Source: Synechococcales cyanobacterium S06 (lineage in GTDB: Bacteria > Cyanobacteriota > Cyanobacteriia > Cyanobacteriales > JAABRE01). From it: a stretch of DNA of 58,413 nucleotides. Numbering within the stretch: the first letter of the stretch is position 1; each line of letters begins with the position of its first letter. Where the stretch lies: NCBI GenBank assembly GCA_011391125.1, contig JAABRE010000026.1, positions 1-58,413 of the forward strand. Direction: 5' to 3'. Shown one piece after another: positions 25,287 to 34,785 of the stretch. Made by a program: the position numbers and the translations under genes. Below the pieces are notes generated by a model. That model made no database searches. It saw only the letters and a program-made list of their open reading frames with translations, and was not told the origin of the DNA.

Positions 25287-25589
25287 ATGACTAACAATAA
25301 TAGTAATGAATCACGTTTAGATCGTATTGAGAGAATTTTAGAGTCGGAAAATTACAGAATTCTCTCAATTGAAAGGACTGTTCAAGCAATGTTAGAACAA
25401 AGGGTAACAGATAAACTCGAACATGAGGAGAGATTAGCAAAATATGATGGGATTATCAGCAGATTAACTGATGTTCAAGAAGGGATGGCAAAAATGTTAG
25501 AGAAAATTGATGAAACCCAACCTACAATCTTAAGAAGACTCATGGCCATTGAGAATAAAATTGATTGTTTGATTGAGAAAAATCAATAA
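25287..25589 (+). CDS. Small coiled-coil protein
   Basis: 100 residues, highly charged, with heptad-like spacing throughout (RLDRIERILESENYRILSIERTVQAML; LEHEERLAKYDGIISRLTDVQEG; LMAIENKIDCLIEKN). There is no signal peptide or known domain. It is likely a homo-oligomeric coiled coil. It resembles small cyanobacterial coiled-coil proteins that often lie next to transposon remnants; function unknown. It is followed by a hairpin repeat. Confidence 0.6.
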   Translation: MTNNNSNESRLDRIERILESENYRILSIERTVQAMLEQRVTDKLEHEERLAKYDGIISRLTDVQEGMAKMLEKIDETQPTILRRLMAIENKIDCLIEKNQ

Positions 25590-25605
25590 TTTTTGATTAG
25601 ATATT

Positions 25606-25671
25606 GTAGGGTGCGTCATTGGCGAAAGTGTTAGATAATAAACATTATCTAACAATCACCACGCACCCTAC
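25606..25671. repeat. GTAGGGTGCGT hairpin, likely two-way terminator
   Basis: Outer arms GTAGGGTGCGT (25606-25616) and ACGCACCCTAC (25661-25671) are perfect, with an inner perfect stem GTTAGATAAT/ATTATCTAAC (25630-25653). It sits between two converging genes. Confidence 0.75.
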
Positions 25672-25704
25672 TTATACATAAGTGATTTAAAGACGTAACA
25701 ATTG

Positions 25705-26667
25705 TTAAGACATTTCTAACATTTTTAACATCGGTTTTAAGGCGGCTAAACGGATATTTTCTGGTAAAATAATCTCAGGTGTTTTATTTTTCATGGCCAA
25801 ATAAAGCTTTTCTAAGGTGTTTAATCTCATGTGGGGACATTCATTACAAGCGCAATTTTTGTTCATTCCAGGAGCTGGAATGAAGATTTTATCTGGTGTT
25901 TCTTTTTCCATTTGATGAATGATACCGGGTTCGGTGGCAACAATGAATTTATTACTATTACTAATTTGGCTATATTTTAGTAAGGCTGTGGTAGAACCTA
26001 TATAAGCTGCGTGTTTTAATAAATGGGGTTCACATTCAGGATGGGCAATAATTTCAGCGTCTGGATTTTCTAATTTTAATCTAATTATTTCCTTTTCTGA
26101 AAATGTTTCGTGAACTATACAACTTCCATTCCAGAGTAACATTTCTCGGCCTGTTTGCTCCATAACATAACGCCCTAAATTGCGATCTGGTGCGAAAATT
26201 ATGGGTTTATCTTTGGGAATTTGGCTAACAATTTTAACTGCATTTGAACTGGTACAAATTATGTCACTTAAGGCTTTAATTTCTGCGGTACAGTTAATAT
26301 ATGATATTACTAAATGATCGGGATTCGCTGCTTTAAATTGGGCAAATTTATCAGGAGGACAACTGTCGGCCAAGGAGCAACCAGCGTTTAAATCTGGTAA
26401 TAAAACCAATTTATTTGGGTTTAAGATTTTGGCGGTTTCTGCCATGAAATGTACGCCAGCAAAGACAATTACGTCAGCGTTGGTGGCTGCTGCTTGTTGA
26501 GAAAGACCGAGGGAATCACCGATATAGTCTGCTATGTCTTGAATGTCGTTGTCTTGATAATAATGTGCTAAAATTACGGCGTTTAATTCCTTTTTTAAGT
26601 CGTTTATCCCTGAAAATAGGTCTTCGGGAATAGGATTTGACGGTTTAGCTAGTGTAGTTGTAAACAT
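25705..26667 (-). CDS. nadA: Quinolinate synthase A
   Basis: 320 residues. NadA condenses iminoaspartate with dihydroxyacetone phosphate to quinolinate in NAD synthesis, using a 4Fe-4S cluster. The triplicated fold is marked by [106 protein letters not shown] and [10 protein letters not shown]. The cluster Cys residues are those in [15 protein letters not shown] and the final CNECPHM region. Length and motifs are complete. It is a single gene. Confidence 0.95.
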   Translation of the reverse strand: MFTTTLAKPSNPIPEDLFSGINDLKKELNAVILAHYYQDNDIQDIADYIGDSLGLSQQAAATNADVIVFAGVHFMAETAKILNPNKLVLLPDLNAGCSLADSCPPDKFAQFKAANPDHLVISYINCTAEIKALSDIICTSSNAVKIVSQIPKDKPIIFAPDRNLGRYVMEQTGREMLLWNGSCIVHETFSEKEIIRLKLENPDAEIIAHPECEPHLLKHAAYIGSTTALLKYSQISNSNKFIVATEPGIIHQMEKETPDKIFIPAPGMNKNCACNECPHMRLNTLEKLYLAMKNKTPEIILPENIRLAALKPMLKMLEMS

Positions 26668-26807
26668 ATTAGTTAGGGTTCCTGAATTTAGTATTTTATT
26701 TTACCTTATCGGTTTGTTTACTTTTTGTTAACTTTATTATAGTATATTTTACTATAAGTGGAGAAAATAAATTTTTGAGGTTAGTAATAAGTAATTATTT
26801 CACTGTA

Positions 26808-27611
26808 TTATTTTCTTATTTTACCATGGAGAGAATGACCGTTAAAATTATTAGGAAAAAAAGGGTTTTCAGAGAGATTTATTTCCTGTAAATACAGTGC
26901 TAAAGTTTCGTTAACTGGTCCTATATATTTGATTTCTCCTTTGTCTAACCAGATTAAACGTTGACAGGAATTTTTCACCATTTCTAATTCATGGGAAACA
27001 AATAAAACGGTAGTTTGATCATCCCAAAGTTGTTCCATTCTTTGTTTACATTTGCGTTTAAAACGTTCGTCACCGACGGATAACACTTCATCTAAAATTA
27101 AAATATCTGGTTGAATATCTGTGGCGATCGCAAACCCCAATCTAGCAATCATACCAGAAGAAAGGCCTTTAACAGGAATATTAGCTTCATTTTGGAGGTC
27201 AGCAAAATGTAAAATGGAGTCCGATCTTTCTTTCATTGACTGACGTGAAAACCCTAACATTACTCCATAGAGAATAATATTATCAAAGACAGATAATTGG
27301 TCATCAAAACCAGCTTCTAGTTCAATAACGGGGGCAATTTTTCCTTTAACTCGAACGTGGCCCGAAGTTGGTTGTAAGATTCCAGAAATAACTTTTAAAA
27401 GGGTGGATTTACCTGAACCATTAGCTCCAATAATACCAATTTTTTCGCCTTTTTCGATGACTAAATTAATCCGATTAAGGACTAATCTTTTCACAGGATG
27501 ACGATATTTTCCTTTAAGAAAAGAAAAGATGGTTTTCTTAAAATCATAGGAAAATTCTTCTTGAGTTCGACGGGAAAGGGAAACGTTGTCAAGTCTAATA
27601 ATTTCGTTCAT
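26808..27611 (-). CDS. Polysaccharide ABC exporter ATPase, Wzt/KpsT type
   Basis: 267 residues. ATPase motifs are GANGSGKSTLLKVISG (Walker A), KGLSSGMIARLGFAIAT (signature), ILILDEVLSVGDERFK (Walker B) and LFVSHELEMV (switch His). The PVIELEAGFDDQLSVFDNIILYG region is typical of the Wzt/TagH/KpsT group that exports O-antigen, capsule or teichoic acid. The C-terminal carbohydrate-binding domain of long Wzt proteins is absent, so the export is probably not cap-recognition dependent. It directly follows its permease gene with no gap. Confidence 0.87.
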   Translation of the reverse strand: MNEIIRLDNVSLSRRTQEEFSYDFKKTIFSFLKGKYRHPVKRLVLNRINLVIEKGEKIGIIGANGSGKSTLLKVISGILQPTSGHVRVKGKIAPVIELEAGFDDQLSVFDNIILYGVMLGFSRQSMKERSDSILHFADLQNEANIPVKGLSSGMIARLGFAIATDIQPDILILDEVLSVGDERFKRKCKQRMEQLWDDQTTVLFVSHELEMVKNSCQRLIWLDKGEIKYIGPVNETLALYLQEINLSENPFFPNNFNGHSLHGKIRK

Positions 27612-28406
27612 TTACAGTAGGTCCATAAATTGATACTGCAAAGATTTAAAACAATACCAACCAAAGGTTAAAACAATTATACCTGCTAGGAGACCATGGG
27701 CAATTAAAAAAAGATCAGGGAAGTTTCCCGACAGAGAAATTTGGCGGATACTTTCGATAATAGGTAAGATCGGATTTAATAAAAGTATGGGTTTAATAGT
27801 ATCAGGAACGATCGCACTGGGGTAAAAAATAGGTGAACTTAAGCCAATAATAAAGACCAATAACTCATAGAAATAACCGACATCTCGGAAAAAAATGTAA
27901 AGAGAACTAGCCAAAAAACTGACTCCCATACTAACTAAAATTAAAGCTAAAATTGGGCAAAAAAGAGCTAAAATATTAAGGAAACTGTGGGAGGTAATTA
28001 AAGTGACAATTATTAACAAAGGTAAAGCAGTAACACTAAATTGAAACAAATTAGCAAAGACAACTGCAACGGGAAAAATACCCATGGGTAAAGGAATTTT
28101 ATTTAATAGTTCTCCATTGTTAACTAAACTAGGTAAAGCTTGATTGGTAGTAGAAGAAAAGAAATTCATTACCACTAAACCAGTAAAAGCTGCCAAAATA
28201 TAATTAATAAGTGAAGAATCATAATAACTAGCAAAAGCTGCACCAAAAATAGCCGTATAAAGACCAGTCATCATTAAAGGATTTAATAATGACCAATAAA
28301 CTCCTAAAATCGAACCACGATAACGGACTTTGAGATTCCGATCAACGAGAACTTGTAATAATTCAGAATATCGGTAAACCAGAGGAGAAACAAGGGAAAA
28401 AATCAT
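27612..28406 (-). CDS. Polysaccharide ABC exporter permease, Wzm/TagG type
   Basis: 264 residues with six predicted membrane segments. The opening YSELLQVLVDRNLKVRYRGSILGVYWSLLNPLMM is the hallmark of ABC-2 polysaccharide export permeases. It pairs with the ATPase that starts immediately after its stop codon. Together they should flip a lipid-linked glycan across the inner membrane. The glycosyltransferase at 31293 may contribute to the same pathway but is not adjacent. Confidence 0.87.
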   Translation of the reverse strand: MIFSLVSPLVYRYSELLQVLVDRNLKVRYRGSILGVYWSLLNPLMMTGLYTAIFGAAFASYYDSSLINYILAAFTGLVVMNFFSSTTNQALPSLVNNGELLNKIPLPMGIFPVAVVFANLFQFSVTALPLLIIVTLITSHSFLNILALFCPILALILVSMGVSFLASSLYIFFRDVGYFYELLVFIIGLSSPIFYPSAIVPDTIKPILLLNPILPIIESIRQISLSGNFPDLFLIAHGLLAGIIVLTFGWYCFKSLQYQFMDLL

Positions 28407-28590
28407 GGCCTAAACTTAACTAATTAAGCAATTATTAAAATTAACAAATATGAGCATTAATTTACTAAACAGCGAAAAAATCATCTGTGTTCTTTTCTGG
28501 TAAAAAAACTCAAACCAAGAAAGTTCTAAATATAGTACCAGATTCAGTTAAACTAGGGGATGATTGATTGAATTATAGATAGTTGTTTCA

Positions 28591-28782
28591 ATGAACATCG
28601 GACAAAAAGTTAAAGTATATCGTTTAAGAGACCGAGTATCTACAGAGATAGTTGGTACATTGGGCAAAGTTGGAGTTGTAAAAGACTTCAAGATGACGGA
28701 CGGAAGCGGTGTCGGCGTAGTTGTCGAATTTGAAAACAAGGTTAAAACTTGGTTTTTTGACGACGAGTTAAAAACAGTCTAA
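28591..28782 (+). CDS. DUF2862 small protein
   Basis: 63 residues with the compact SH3-like pattern of the cyanobacterial DUF2862 family: NIGQKVKVYRLRDRVS, GTLGKVGVVKDFKMTDGSG and VVVEFENKVKTWFFDDEL. The family has no established function. It reads divergently from the Wzm gene. Confidence 0.8.
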   Translation: MNIGQKVKVYRLRDRVSTEIVGTLGKVGVVKDFKMTDGSGVGVVVEFENKVKTWFFDDELKTV

Positions 28783-28783
28783 T

Positions 28784-28940
28784 CAGTTAACCGAAATCCG
28801 ATTTTTCCCTTCTTTTTGCCTTTTTTAGGTCAATTAAGTGCCAAAATCAGATTTCTCTCAGTTAACACAGAACAGAAATCCGATTTTTTGACTTTGTTTC
28901 CTTTTTTAGGTCAATTAAGCTCAAAAATCGGATTTCTCTG
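28784..28940. repeat. Tandem duplication of an ~75-base imperfect palindrome
   Basis: Two consecutive units begin CAGTTAAC, include GAAATCCGATTTTT and CTTTTTTAGGTCAATTAAG, and end TC(A/G)GATTTCTCT. Each can fold by pairing the AATCCGATTTTT and AAAATC(A/G)GATT arms. The same core recurs as a perfect palindrome at 30111-30143. Confidence 0.75.
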
Positions 28941-29003
28941 ATCTTCTTAGTCAATAAAGGTTATCTTACTTAAAAAATCCCTTTTCTTCATTGAGTAATT
29001 ATT

Positions 29004-30101
29004 ATGTCTTTTATTCTGACTTTTTTAGGCAAAGGTGGTACAGGAAAAACAACAGTGGCGATCGCCGCAGCTAAACAATTGGCTGGACTTGGCGATCGGG
29101 TTTTGTTGGTTAGTTCAGACCCCAGTCCAGTTTTTAGTAGTATCTTGGGGGTAGAAACAACCATCGAGCCCCAACAAATTGGCGCAAATTTAACCGTAGT
29201 GCAGTTAAAAGCAACGGCTTTATTAGAAAAAAGTTGGGAAGATGTGAAGGAATTGGAAGCCAAATATCTCAGATCTCCCACCTTAAAAAACGTTTACGGT
29301 CAGGAATTGGGCATTTTACCCGGAATGGACCATGCTTTGGCTTTAAATGCCTTACGGGAGTACGATCAGAGTGGGAAATATGACGCTATTGTTTATGACG
29401 GCGACGGTGATTTAGCTACCTTGAGAATGTTAGGAACTCCTGACATTTTAAGCTGGTATATCCGTCGTTTTCGCCAAATATTCGCGGATTCTGACATCGG
29501 AAAAGCAATTTCGCCCTTTATCCAACCAGTTACCAGCGCTATTTTAAATGTGTCATGGACTGCTGACAATTTCGCCCAAGAGCCAACCAATGAGGCCAAC
29601 GAAATGTTATCCGAAGGCAAAAAAGCGGTTTCTGATCCCAGTCGGGTGGCCGCCTATTTAGTCACTACCGATAATGAACAGGCGATCGCCACCGCCAAAT
29701 ATTTATGGGGAGGAGCGCAACAAATTGGCTTAACCGTGGGCGGAATCATCCTTAATCAGGGCAAAGTGACTGAAAAAATCACCGAAGAATTTAGCCATTT
29801 ATCCGTCACCGCTCTCCCTGAACAAAAAGACGACGATTGGCAACCTTTAAGGGATAGTTTGCCGAATTTCAAACAGGCTGCATCCGCACCCAAACCCATC
29901 ACCATTGACACCTCTAAGCGTCAGGTTAAGGTTTTCTTGCCGGGTTTTGACAAAAAACAGGTAAAGTTAACCCAATACGGACCAGAACTAACCATCGAAG
30001 CTGGGGATCAAAGACGCAACATATTCTTGCCTGCTCCCTTGACAGGTCAATCCGTCAAAGGAGCAAAATTCCAAGACGGATATTTGATAATTTCTTTATA
30101 G
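29004..30101 (+). CDS. ArsA/Get3-like ATPase with C-terminal crystallin-like domain
   Basis: 365 residues. The deviant Walker A is FLGKGGTGKTTVAIAAA, switch I region VSSDPSP, and Walker B region AIVYDGDGD, where Get3/ArsA usually have DTAPTG. The P-loop domain runs to about residue 285. The last ~65 residues (RQVKVFLPGFDKKQVKLTQYG to YLIISL) form an Hsp20/alpha-crystallin-like beta-sandwich. The fusion is found in photosynthetic organisms (Get3-like, chloroplast relatives). Roles in membrane-protein or thylakoid targeting are proposed for this family but not shown here. It lies 74 bases upstream of chlG, same strand. Confidence 0.85.
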   Translation: MSFILTFLGKGGTGKTTVAIAAAKQLAGLGDRVLLVSSDPSPVFSSILGVETTIEPQQIGANLTVVQLKATALLEKSWEDVKELEAKYLRSPTLKNVYGQELGILPGMDHALALNALREYDQSGKYDAIVYDGDGDLATLRMLGTPDILSWYIRRFRQIFADSDIGKAISPFIQPVTSAILNVSWTADNFAQEPTNEANEMLSEGKKAVSDPSRVAAYLVTTDNEQAIATAKYLWGGAQQIGLTVGGIILNQGKVTEKITEEFSHLSVTALPEQKDDDWQPLRDSLPNFKQAASAPKPITIDTSKRQVKVFLPGFDKKQVKLTQYGPELTIEAGDQRRNIFLPAPLTGQSVKGAKFQDGYLIISL

Positions 30102-30110
30102 CTGAATCCC

Positions 30111-30143
30111 AGAAATCCGATTTTTTCAAAAAATCGGATTTCT
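30111..30143. terminator. Perfect 16-bp palindrome between the ArsA-like gene and chlG
   Basis: AGAAATCCGATTTTTT and AAAAAATCGGATTTCT pair perfectly around one central base. It could attenuate read-through into chlG, but there is no clean T run after the stem, so terminator function is uncertain. Confidence 0.5.
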
Positions 30144-30175
30144 TAACAATTAATAATAAAAAAAGAGGAGAAAAA

Positions 30176-31132
30176 ATGACAGAAAATAACGCGAAAACAA
30201 GGCAACTTTTAGGAATGAAAGGAGCATCTTCGGGGGAAACAAATATCTGGAAAATCAGATTACAGTTAATGAAACCGATTACTTGGATACCTTTAATTTG
30301 GGGGGTAGTTTGTGGAGCAGCTTCCAGTGGTGGTTATGTTTGGGGGGTAGAAGACTTTTTAAAAGCAGCCACTTGTATGTTACTTTCTGGTCCTTTGATG
30401 ACTGGTTATACCCAAACATTGAACGATTTTTATGACAAAGAAATAGACGCAATTAATGAACCTTATCGACCAATTCCATCGGGTGCAATTTCTATTTCCC
30501 AAGTGGTGACACAAATTTTTGTTTTATTATTTGCTGGTTTAGGTTTAAGTTATCTTTTGGATGTTTGGTCAGGACATGATTTTCCCTTCATGACAGTTTT
30601 AACCCTAGGTGGTGCATTTATTGCCTATATTTATTCTGCACCTCCGTTAAAATTAAAACAAAATGGTTGGTTAGGAAATTATGCTTTAGGATCTAGTTAT
30701 ATTGCGTTACCTTGGTGGGCAGGTCATGCTTTATTTGGTGAATTAAACACTACGATTATGATATTAACATTAATCTATAGTATGGCTGGTTTAGGTATTG
30801 CTGTAGTTAACGATTTTAAAAGTGTTGAAGGTGATACACAATTAGGTTTAAAATCCTTACCTGTAATGTTTGGAGTTACTACGGCTGCTTGGATTTGCGT
30901 TTTAATGATTGATATATTTCAATTCGGAATTGCCGGTTATTTGATTAGTATTCATCAGAATCTTTATGCTGCAATTTTGATACTTTTAGTAATTCCTCAA
31001 ATTACATTTCAAGATATGTATTTCTTGAGAGATCCACTTAAAAATGATGTCAAATATCAAGCAAGTGCGCAACCTTTTCTCGTCTTAGGAATGTTAGTCG
31101 CAGGATTAGCTTTAGGCCATAGTATCCTATAA
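30176..31132 (+). CDS. chlG: Chlorophyll a synthase
   Basis: 318 residues of the UbiA prenyltransferase superfamily. ChlG esterifies chlorophyllide a with phytyl or geranylgeranyl diphosphate in the thylakoid membrane. The first Asp-rich motif is NDFYDKEIDAINEP and the second is VNDFKSVEGD; both bind the prenyl diphosphate through magnesium. The opening RQLLGMKGAS and KPITWIPLIWGVVCG are characteristic, and about nine membrane segments follow. An AGGAG site precedes the ATG at 30176. Confidence 0.95.
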   Translation: MTENNAKTRQLLGMKGASSGETNIWKIRLQLMKPITWIPLIWGVVCGAASSGGYVWGVEDFLKAATCMLLSGPLMTGYTQTLNDFYDKEIDAINEPYRPIPSGAISISQVVTQIFVLLFAGLGLSYLLDVWSGHDFPFMTVLTLGGAFIAYIYSAPPLKLKQNGWLGNYALGSSYIALPWWAGHALFGELNTTIMILTLIYSMAGLGIAVVNDFKSVEGDTQLGLKSLPVMFGVTTAAWICVLMIDIFQFGIAGYLISIHQNLYAAILILLVIPQITFQDMYFLRDPLKNDVKYQASAQPFLVLGMLVAGLALGHSIL

Positions 31133-31139
31133 TTAGTAG

Positions 31140-31167
31140 GGTGGGTTACGCTGACGCTAACCCACCA
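31140..31167. repeat. GGTGGGTTA/TAACCCACC hairpin after chlG
   Basis: A tight version with only 10 bases between the arms, eight bases past the chlG stop. Probably a terminator. The rest of the 160-base gap to the glycosyltransferase shows nothing. Confidence 0.7.
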
Positions 31168-31292
31168 CAAATCAATTTTGACGGGTTACTTTCACTAATC
31201 TATACTACTAATCAAATATTATTCAACGTGAAAAATTATTAAATTATCACTATAAAAAATAATTTAGGTTCACTTATAGAAATAAAAAATAG

Positions 31293-32474
31293 CTAATCTT
31301 CTTGCTTTTTAACCTCATTATACACCGTAATCATACTTTGGGCGATCGCCTTCCAAGAATATTTTTCCTTCGCTAATTTTACGCCATTTTCTCCCTTTTG
31401 TTTCCTAATATTTGCGTCACCTAAAGCCAATTTTAACTGCAAAGTTAAGTCAGAAATATTACAATTTGACACCCAACCTGCATCATAATTCTTAATATCT
31501 TCCCAGATATAAACCTGATTAGAAATTACCACCGGAGTTTGATAAATTAAAGCTTCAGCAACAGCAATGCCGAAGTTTTCATAATAGGAAGGTAACACAA
31601 ATAAATCAGCATCTTGTAATAAACCTACCTTCATTTCTCCACCAATAAAACCAGTAATTGTAGTCACATTATTTAACTTACTTTTCCGAATTTGCTCCTT
31701 AATTTTCGTCTCAAAATTAACATCTTGGGGATTATTTCCCGCCAACACAAAATGAAAATCTAACCCCTCAGTTAACAAATTTTCCAAAGCAGGAATTAAC
31801 AAATCTAAACCTTTTTTCGGTTCAATTCTGGACATAAATAAAATTAAAGGAACACCTTGGGGAATACTTAAATTATCACGAGTGCTATTTAAAACCGGTA
31901 AATTCTCCGCTATATTTACCCCCAAAGGTATCACCAAATCCTGAGTTTCTACGCCAAACTTATGGGAAATTTTCGCCTCTTGTTCACTGGTAAAATGTAT
32001 TTTGGCAGCACCTTGTAAATTCGGCTTTTCTAACAGATTGCCATAAATTTGTTTTAACAGCCGCTTTTTTTGCAAATCTAGGGGGTCTAAAGTGCCTAAA
32101 GGTCTCAGGAGATATGGCAGCCCTTTTAAACGGCAAATTGAGGCAGCTAGAGTGGTTACAGGGGAAAATAAAGCATGGATATGAGCGACATCATAATTAG
32201 CACAATTCCTATTTAACCAGAGCAATAAATCGAGGGAAAATTTATAACGACGAAAGGGAGAACAAGGGAAATAAATAATAGTATAACCATCTTGTTTTAG
32301 CGGTATTTGCAAGGGAACATCTAACGGTTTTTGACCGGTATCTCCATTGGAATTAGTCGTAATAATCGTAACATTTTCACCATTTTCCGCCAAGGTTTTT
32401 GATAATCCTAAAATCATTTGACTAGGACCGCCATAAACTAGAGAAATCGAGGGAATTATTTGTAAAATCTTCAT
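31293..32474 (-). CDS. Glycosyltransferase family 4 (GT-B)
   Basis: 393 residues. The N-terminal Rossmann half begins ILQIIPSISLVYGGPSQMILGL, with the nucleotide-free acceptor-site Gly-rich loop GGPSQ. The C-terminal half shows FMSRIEPKKGLDLLIPAL and the E-x7-E motif in LPSYYENFGIAVAEALIYQTPVV. These are retaining transferases that add sugars to polysaccharides or lipids. Sequences of this type are often in hormogonium or exopolysaccharide clusters; here it stands alone, so the sugar is unknown. Confidence 0.87.
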   Translation of the reverse strand: MKILQIIPSISLVYGGPSQMILGLSKTLAENGENVTIITTNSNGDTGQKPLDVPLQIPLKQDGYTIIYFPCSPFRRYKFSLDLLLWLNRNCANYDVAHIHALFSPVTTLAASICRLKGLPYLLRPLGTLDPLDLQKKRLLKQIYGNLLEKPNLQGAAKIHFTSEQEAKISHKFGVETQDLVIPLGVNIAENLPVLNSTRDNLSIPQGVPLILFMSRIEPKKGLDLLIPALENLLTEGLDFHFVLAGNNPQDVNFETKIKEQIRKSKLNNVTTITGFIGGEMKVGLLQDADLFVLPSYYENFGIAVAEALIYQTPVVISNQVYIWEDIKNYDAGWVSNCNISDLTLQLKLALGDANIRKQKGENGVKLAKEKYSWKAIAQSMITVYNEVKKQED

Positions 32475-32556
32475 AAAATTACTTATTATTGATCGAGACT
32501 GATCCGGAAAAATTTGCTATAATCATTGTCAAAATGTAGCAATTAATCTGAAAACT

Positions 32557-33186
32557 ATGTTAACTCAAAATCGTGCCGATCGAGTAGTTTTATACGGTCT
32601 TAGTTGGCAACAATTTGAAGGACTACTCATGGACTTGGGCGACCATCGCTCCGCTAAAATAGCTTATGATCACGGAACAGTAGAAATTATGACACCTTTA
32701 CCCGAACACGAATACTTCAAAGAAAACATTGGCGATGCTATCAAAGATATGGCGGAAGTTTTAGAGGCCGATTATGAAAGTTTAGGTTCAACAACTTGGC
32801 GAAAACAGGCAAAAATGGCCGGAATTGAACCGGATAACTGTTTTTATTTCCAAAATGAACCGAAAATTCGGGGTAAATTACAGTATGATTTAAACCAAGA
32901 TCCACCTCCAGATTTAGCTTTAGAAATTGACATGACCAGTAAGTCACTGAGTCGGTTTCCTATTTACGCGCGTTTAGGAGTACCAGAATTATGGTGTTAT
33001 GAAGAAGGAGACTTACACATTTATTTATTACAGGAAAATGAGGAATATCAAGAAGTAGAAAATAGTAATATTTTTCCGACTATTCCTGTTAAAGAAATCC
33101 CGAAAATTATCAATAAATATCGTTTTCAAGGTCGCAGAATGATCAGAAAACAAATTCGAGAATGGGTCAAATCAATTATCAATTAA
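32557..33186 (+). CDS. Uma2-family nuclease-fold protein (DUF820)
   Basis: 209 residues with the PD-(D/E)xK pattern of the Uma2 family: VEIMTPLPEHEYFKENIGD near the N terminus, then PPDLALEIDMTSKSL (the catalytic Asp, Glu and following Ser/Thr-Lys region) and YARLGVPELWCYEEGDLHIY. The family is greatly expanded in cyanobacteria. Its biological role is not established; it may be of transposon origin. Confidence 0.85.
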   Translation: MLTQNRADRVVLYGLSWQQFEGLLMDLGDHRSAKIAYDHGTVEIMTPLPEHEYFKENIGDAIKDMAEVLEADYESLGSTTWRKQAKMAGIEPDNCFYFQNEPKIRGKLQYDLNQDPPPDLALEIDMTSKSLSRFPIYARLGVPELWCYEEGDLHIYLLQENEEYQEVENSNIFPTIPVKEIPKIINKYRFQGRRMIRKQIREWVKSIIN

Positions 33187-33203
33187 TTTAACCCTCCTAA
33201 AAA

Positions 33204-34742
33204 TTAGAAGGTGAAAGTCGTTCTAATTGTACCGATTACAATGTCATTATTATCACTATTATGATCCGGTGAAGTTAACCAAATTACCCCCGGAGTAATG
33301 GCAATATTATCGTTAAGTTGATACTGATAAAAGGCCTCAAAATGTAAGGATGTATCTTTATCTTTTGCCACATTAATGTTACTAGAATCCGTTACTTTTG
33401 GCTGCATACCAACAATTAAACCTGCTAAACTTCCCTCTTTTCCTAAGTCTTTTAGGCCTAATGTAGCAGCCCAATTCCAAGTATTCACACTTCCTTTGTC
33501 ACCGTCAAGAATTTGGCTATTTGTATAACCTCCCCAACCACCAACGACAAATTGATCAGTTAATTGCCAAGATAATTCCACACCGTAGGAATTGCTGGTG
33601 GTACTAGCTAGACTATCAAAATTGCTATTTGTGCTACCTACTCCCGTATCTTGGGAATTGTAACCAAAAATGTAGGTTAAACCCAAGTTAAAGCGATCGC
33701 TCGGTTTAAACAACAACTGACCTAATGCGTTGTAAGCACCATCAAATAAACCGGCACCGTTGGCGGGATTAGCTGCATCCTTGGCAATATAACCAGCACC
33801 AAATTCAAATTTGTTACCTAATTGGGTAATAATACCCAAACCAGCGCCATCAACGGGATAATAAATGGGGTTACGAGTACCAAATGCAGATAATGCACCA
33901 CTTCCACCATCTCCATCTAATAAATTGACGGTACTAGCAAGGTCATCGGCAGCTCCACCGTTGGCAGCAACGACAATCTTGGTATTTTTACCCAAAGGAA
34001 AGCGATAGGTCAATACTTCTAACCCCACGTTGTTGTCATCAGGTTGGGAAAATGCTAAATTTGTGGACGGAAAACCAGTAAATTCTCCATAATCAGGAAA
34101 ATTACCCGCTGTAAGTCGAGTGAATAATTCATCTTCACCCGTAAAGCTAGTGGTAAAGTCTAATCGGGTACGATGTCCTAAAACAGGGTTTTTATCCACG
34201 TCTCCACTAACCAAACTTGCTAATCCCATCACTACTTCTCCACCTAATTTGGTCGTAGTGGAAAATTGCTGTTTCTCAACCTGACCAATTCTCTGCTCAA
34301 GGTTGTCGACTCTAACACCAAGGGCCGCTAATTCCCCTTTAAATTCCTCGGTTAACTTCTGTACTTGAGTTAAACTTTCTTGATCAACCCCTCCCCGATC
34401 GCCTCCTGTACCGATCAATCTTTCAATTTGCTGCATACAACTATTTAAACCAGCGGCAAATTCGTAGCGGGTCAAGGGTTGGTTTCCTCTGAAAGTGCGA
34501 TCGGGATAACCAGAAATACAACCGTAACGCTCCACCAAATTGCGTAAGGCTTCAAAAGCCCAATCGCCGGGGGAAACATCCCTTAACTGTGAAACACTGG
34601 TAACTTGAGACTGGGTTTCGGTTTCACCTTCCTGACTGTATTGATTTATTTGCTCTAATAGTGTTTCTTGAGCTAATACACTACTGTTGACACCCATTAC
34701 CGACGCGAAAACTAAACAAGGCCATAATTTAATTGATTTCAT
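33204..34742 (-). CDS. SLH-domain OprB-type iron uptake porin
   Basis: 512 residues. A signal peptide (LWPCLVFASVMGVNSSVLAQ) is followed by an SLH domain (about 50-110, LRDVSPGDWAFEALRNLV and YPDRTFRGNQPLTRYEFAA) that anchors the protein to the wall. Then come a coiled coil (120-155) and a 16-strand-type barrel (160-512) ending in IRTTFTF with terminal Phe. The family is the main cyanobacterial outer-membrane porin; members such as Slr1908/Slr0042 pass inorganic iron. A Fur-box-like site lies 20 bases upstream, so iron regulation is likely. Confidence 0.9.
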   Translation of the reverse strand: MKSIKLWPCLVFASVMGVNSSVLAQETLLEQINQYSQEGETETQSQVTSVSQLRDVSPGDWAFEALRNLVERYGCISGYPDRTFRGNQPLTRYEFAAGLNSCMQQIERLIGTGGDRGGVDQESLTQVQKLTEEFKGELAALGVRVDNLEQRIGQVEKQQFSTTTKLGGEVVMGLASLVSGDVDKNPVLGHRTRLDFTTSFTGEDELFTRLTAGNFPDYGEFTGFPSTNLAFSQPDDNNVGLEVLTYRFPLGKNTKIVVAANGGAADDLASTVNLLDGDGGSGALSAFGTRNPIYYPVDGAGLGIITQLGNKFEFGAGYIAKDAANPANGAGLFDGAYNALGQLLFKPSDRFNLGLTYIFGYNSQDTGVGSTNSNFDSLASTTSNSYGVELSWQLTDQFVVGGWGGYTNSQILDGDKGSVNTWNWAATLGLKDLGKEGSLAGLIVGMQPKVTDSSNINVAKDKDTSLHFEAFYQYQLNDNIAITPGVIWLTSPDHNSDNNDIVIGTIRTTFTF

Positions 34743-34761
34743 TTCTTCACACCAAAATTTT

Positions 34762-34780
34762 GAGAATGGTTATCATTATA
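34762..34780 (-). promoter_or_regulatory. Fur-box-like operator upstream of the porin
   Basis: GAGAATGGTTATCATTATA matches 15 of 19 positions of the Fur consensus GATAATGATAATCATTATC. It lies 20 bases upstream of the porin start codon, where bound Fur would block transcription. Confidence 0.6.
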
Positions 34781-34785
34781 TCAGA

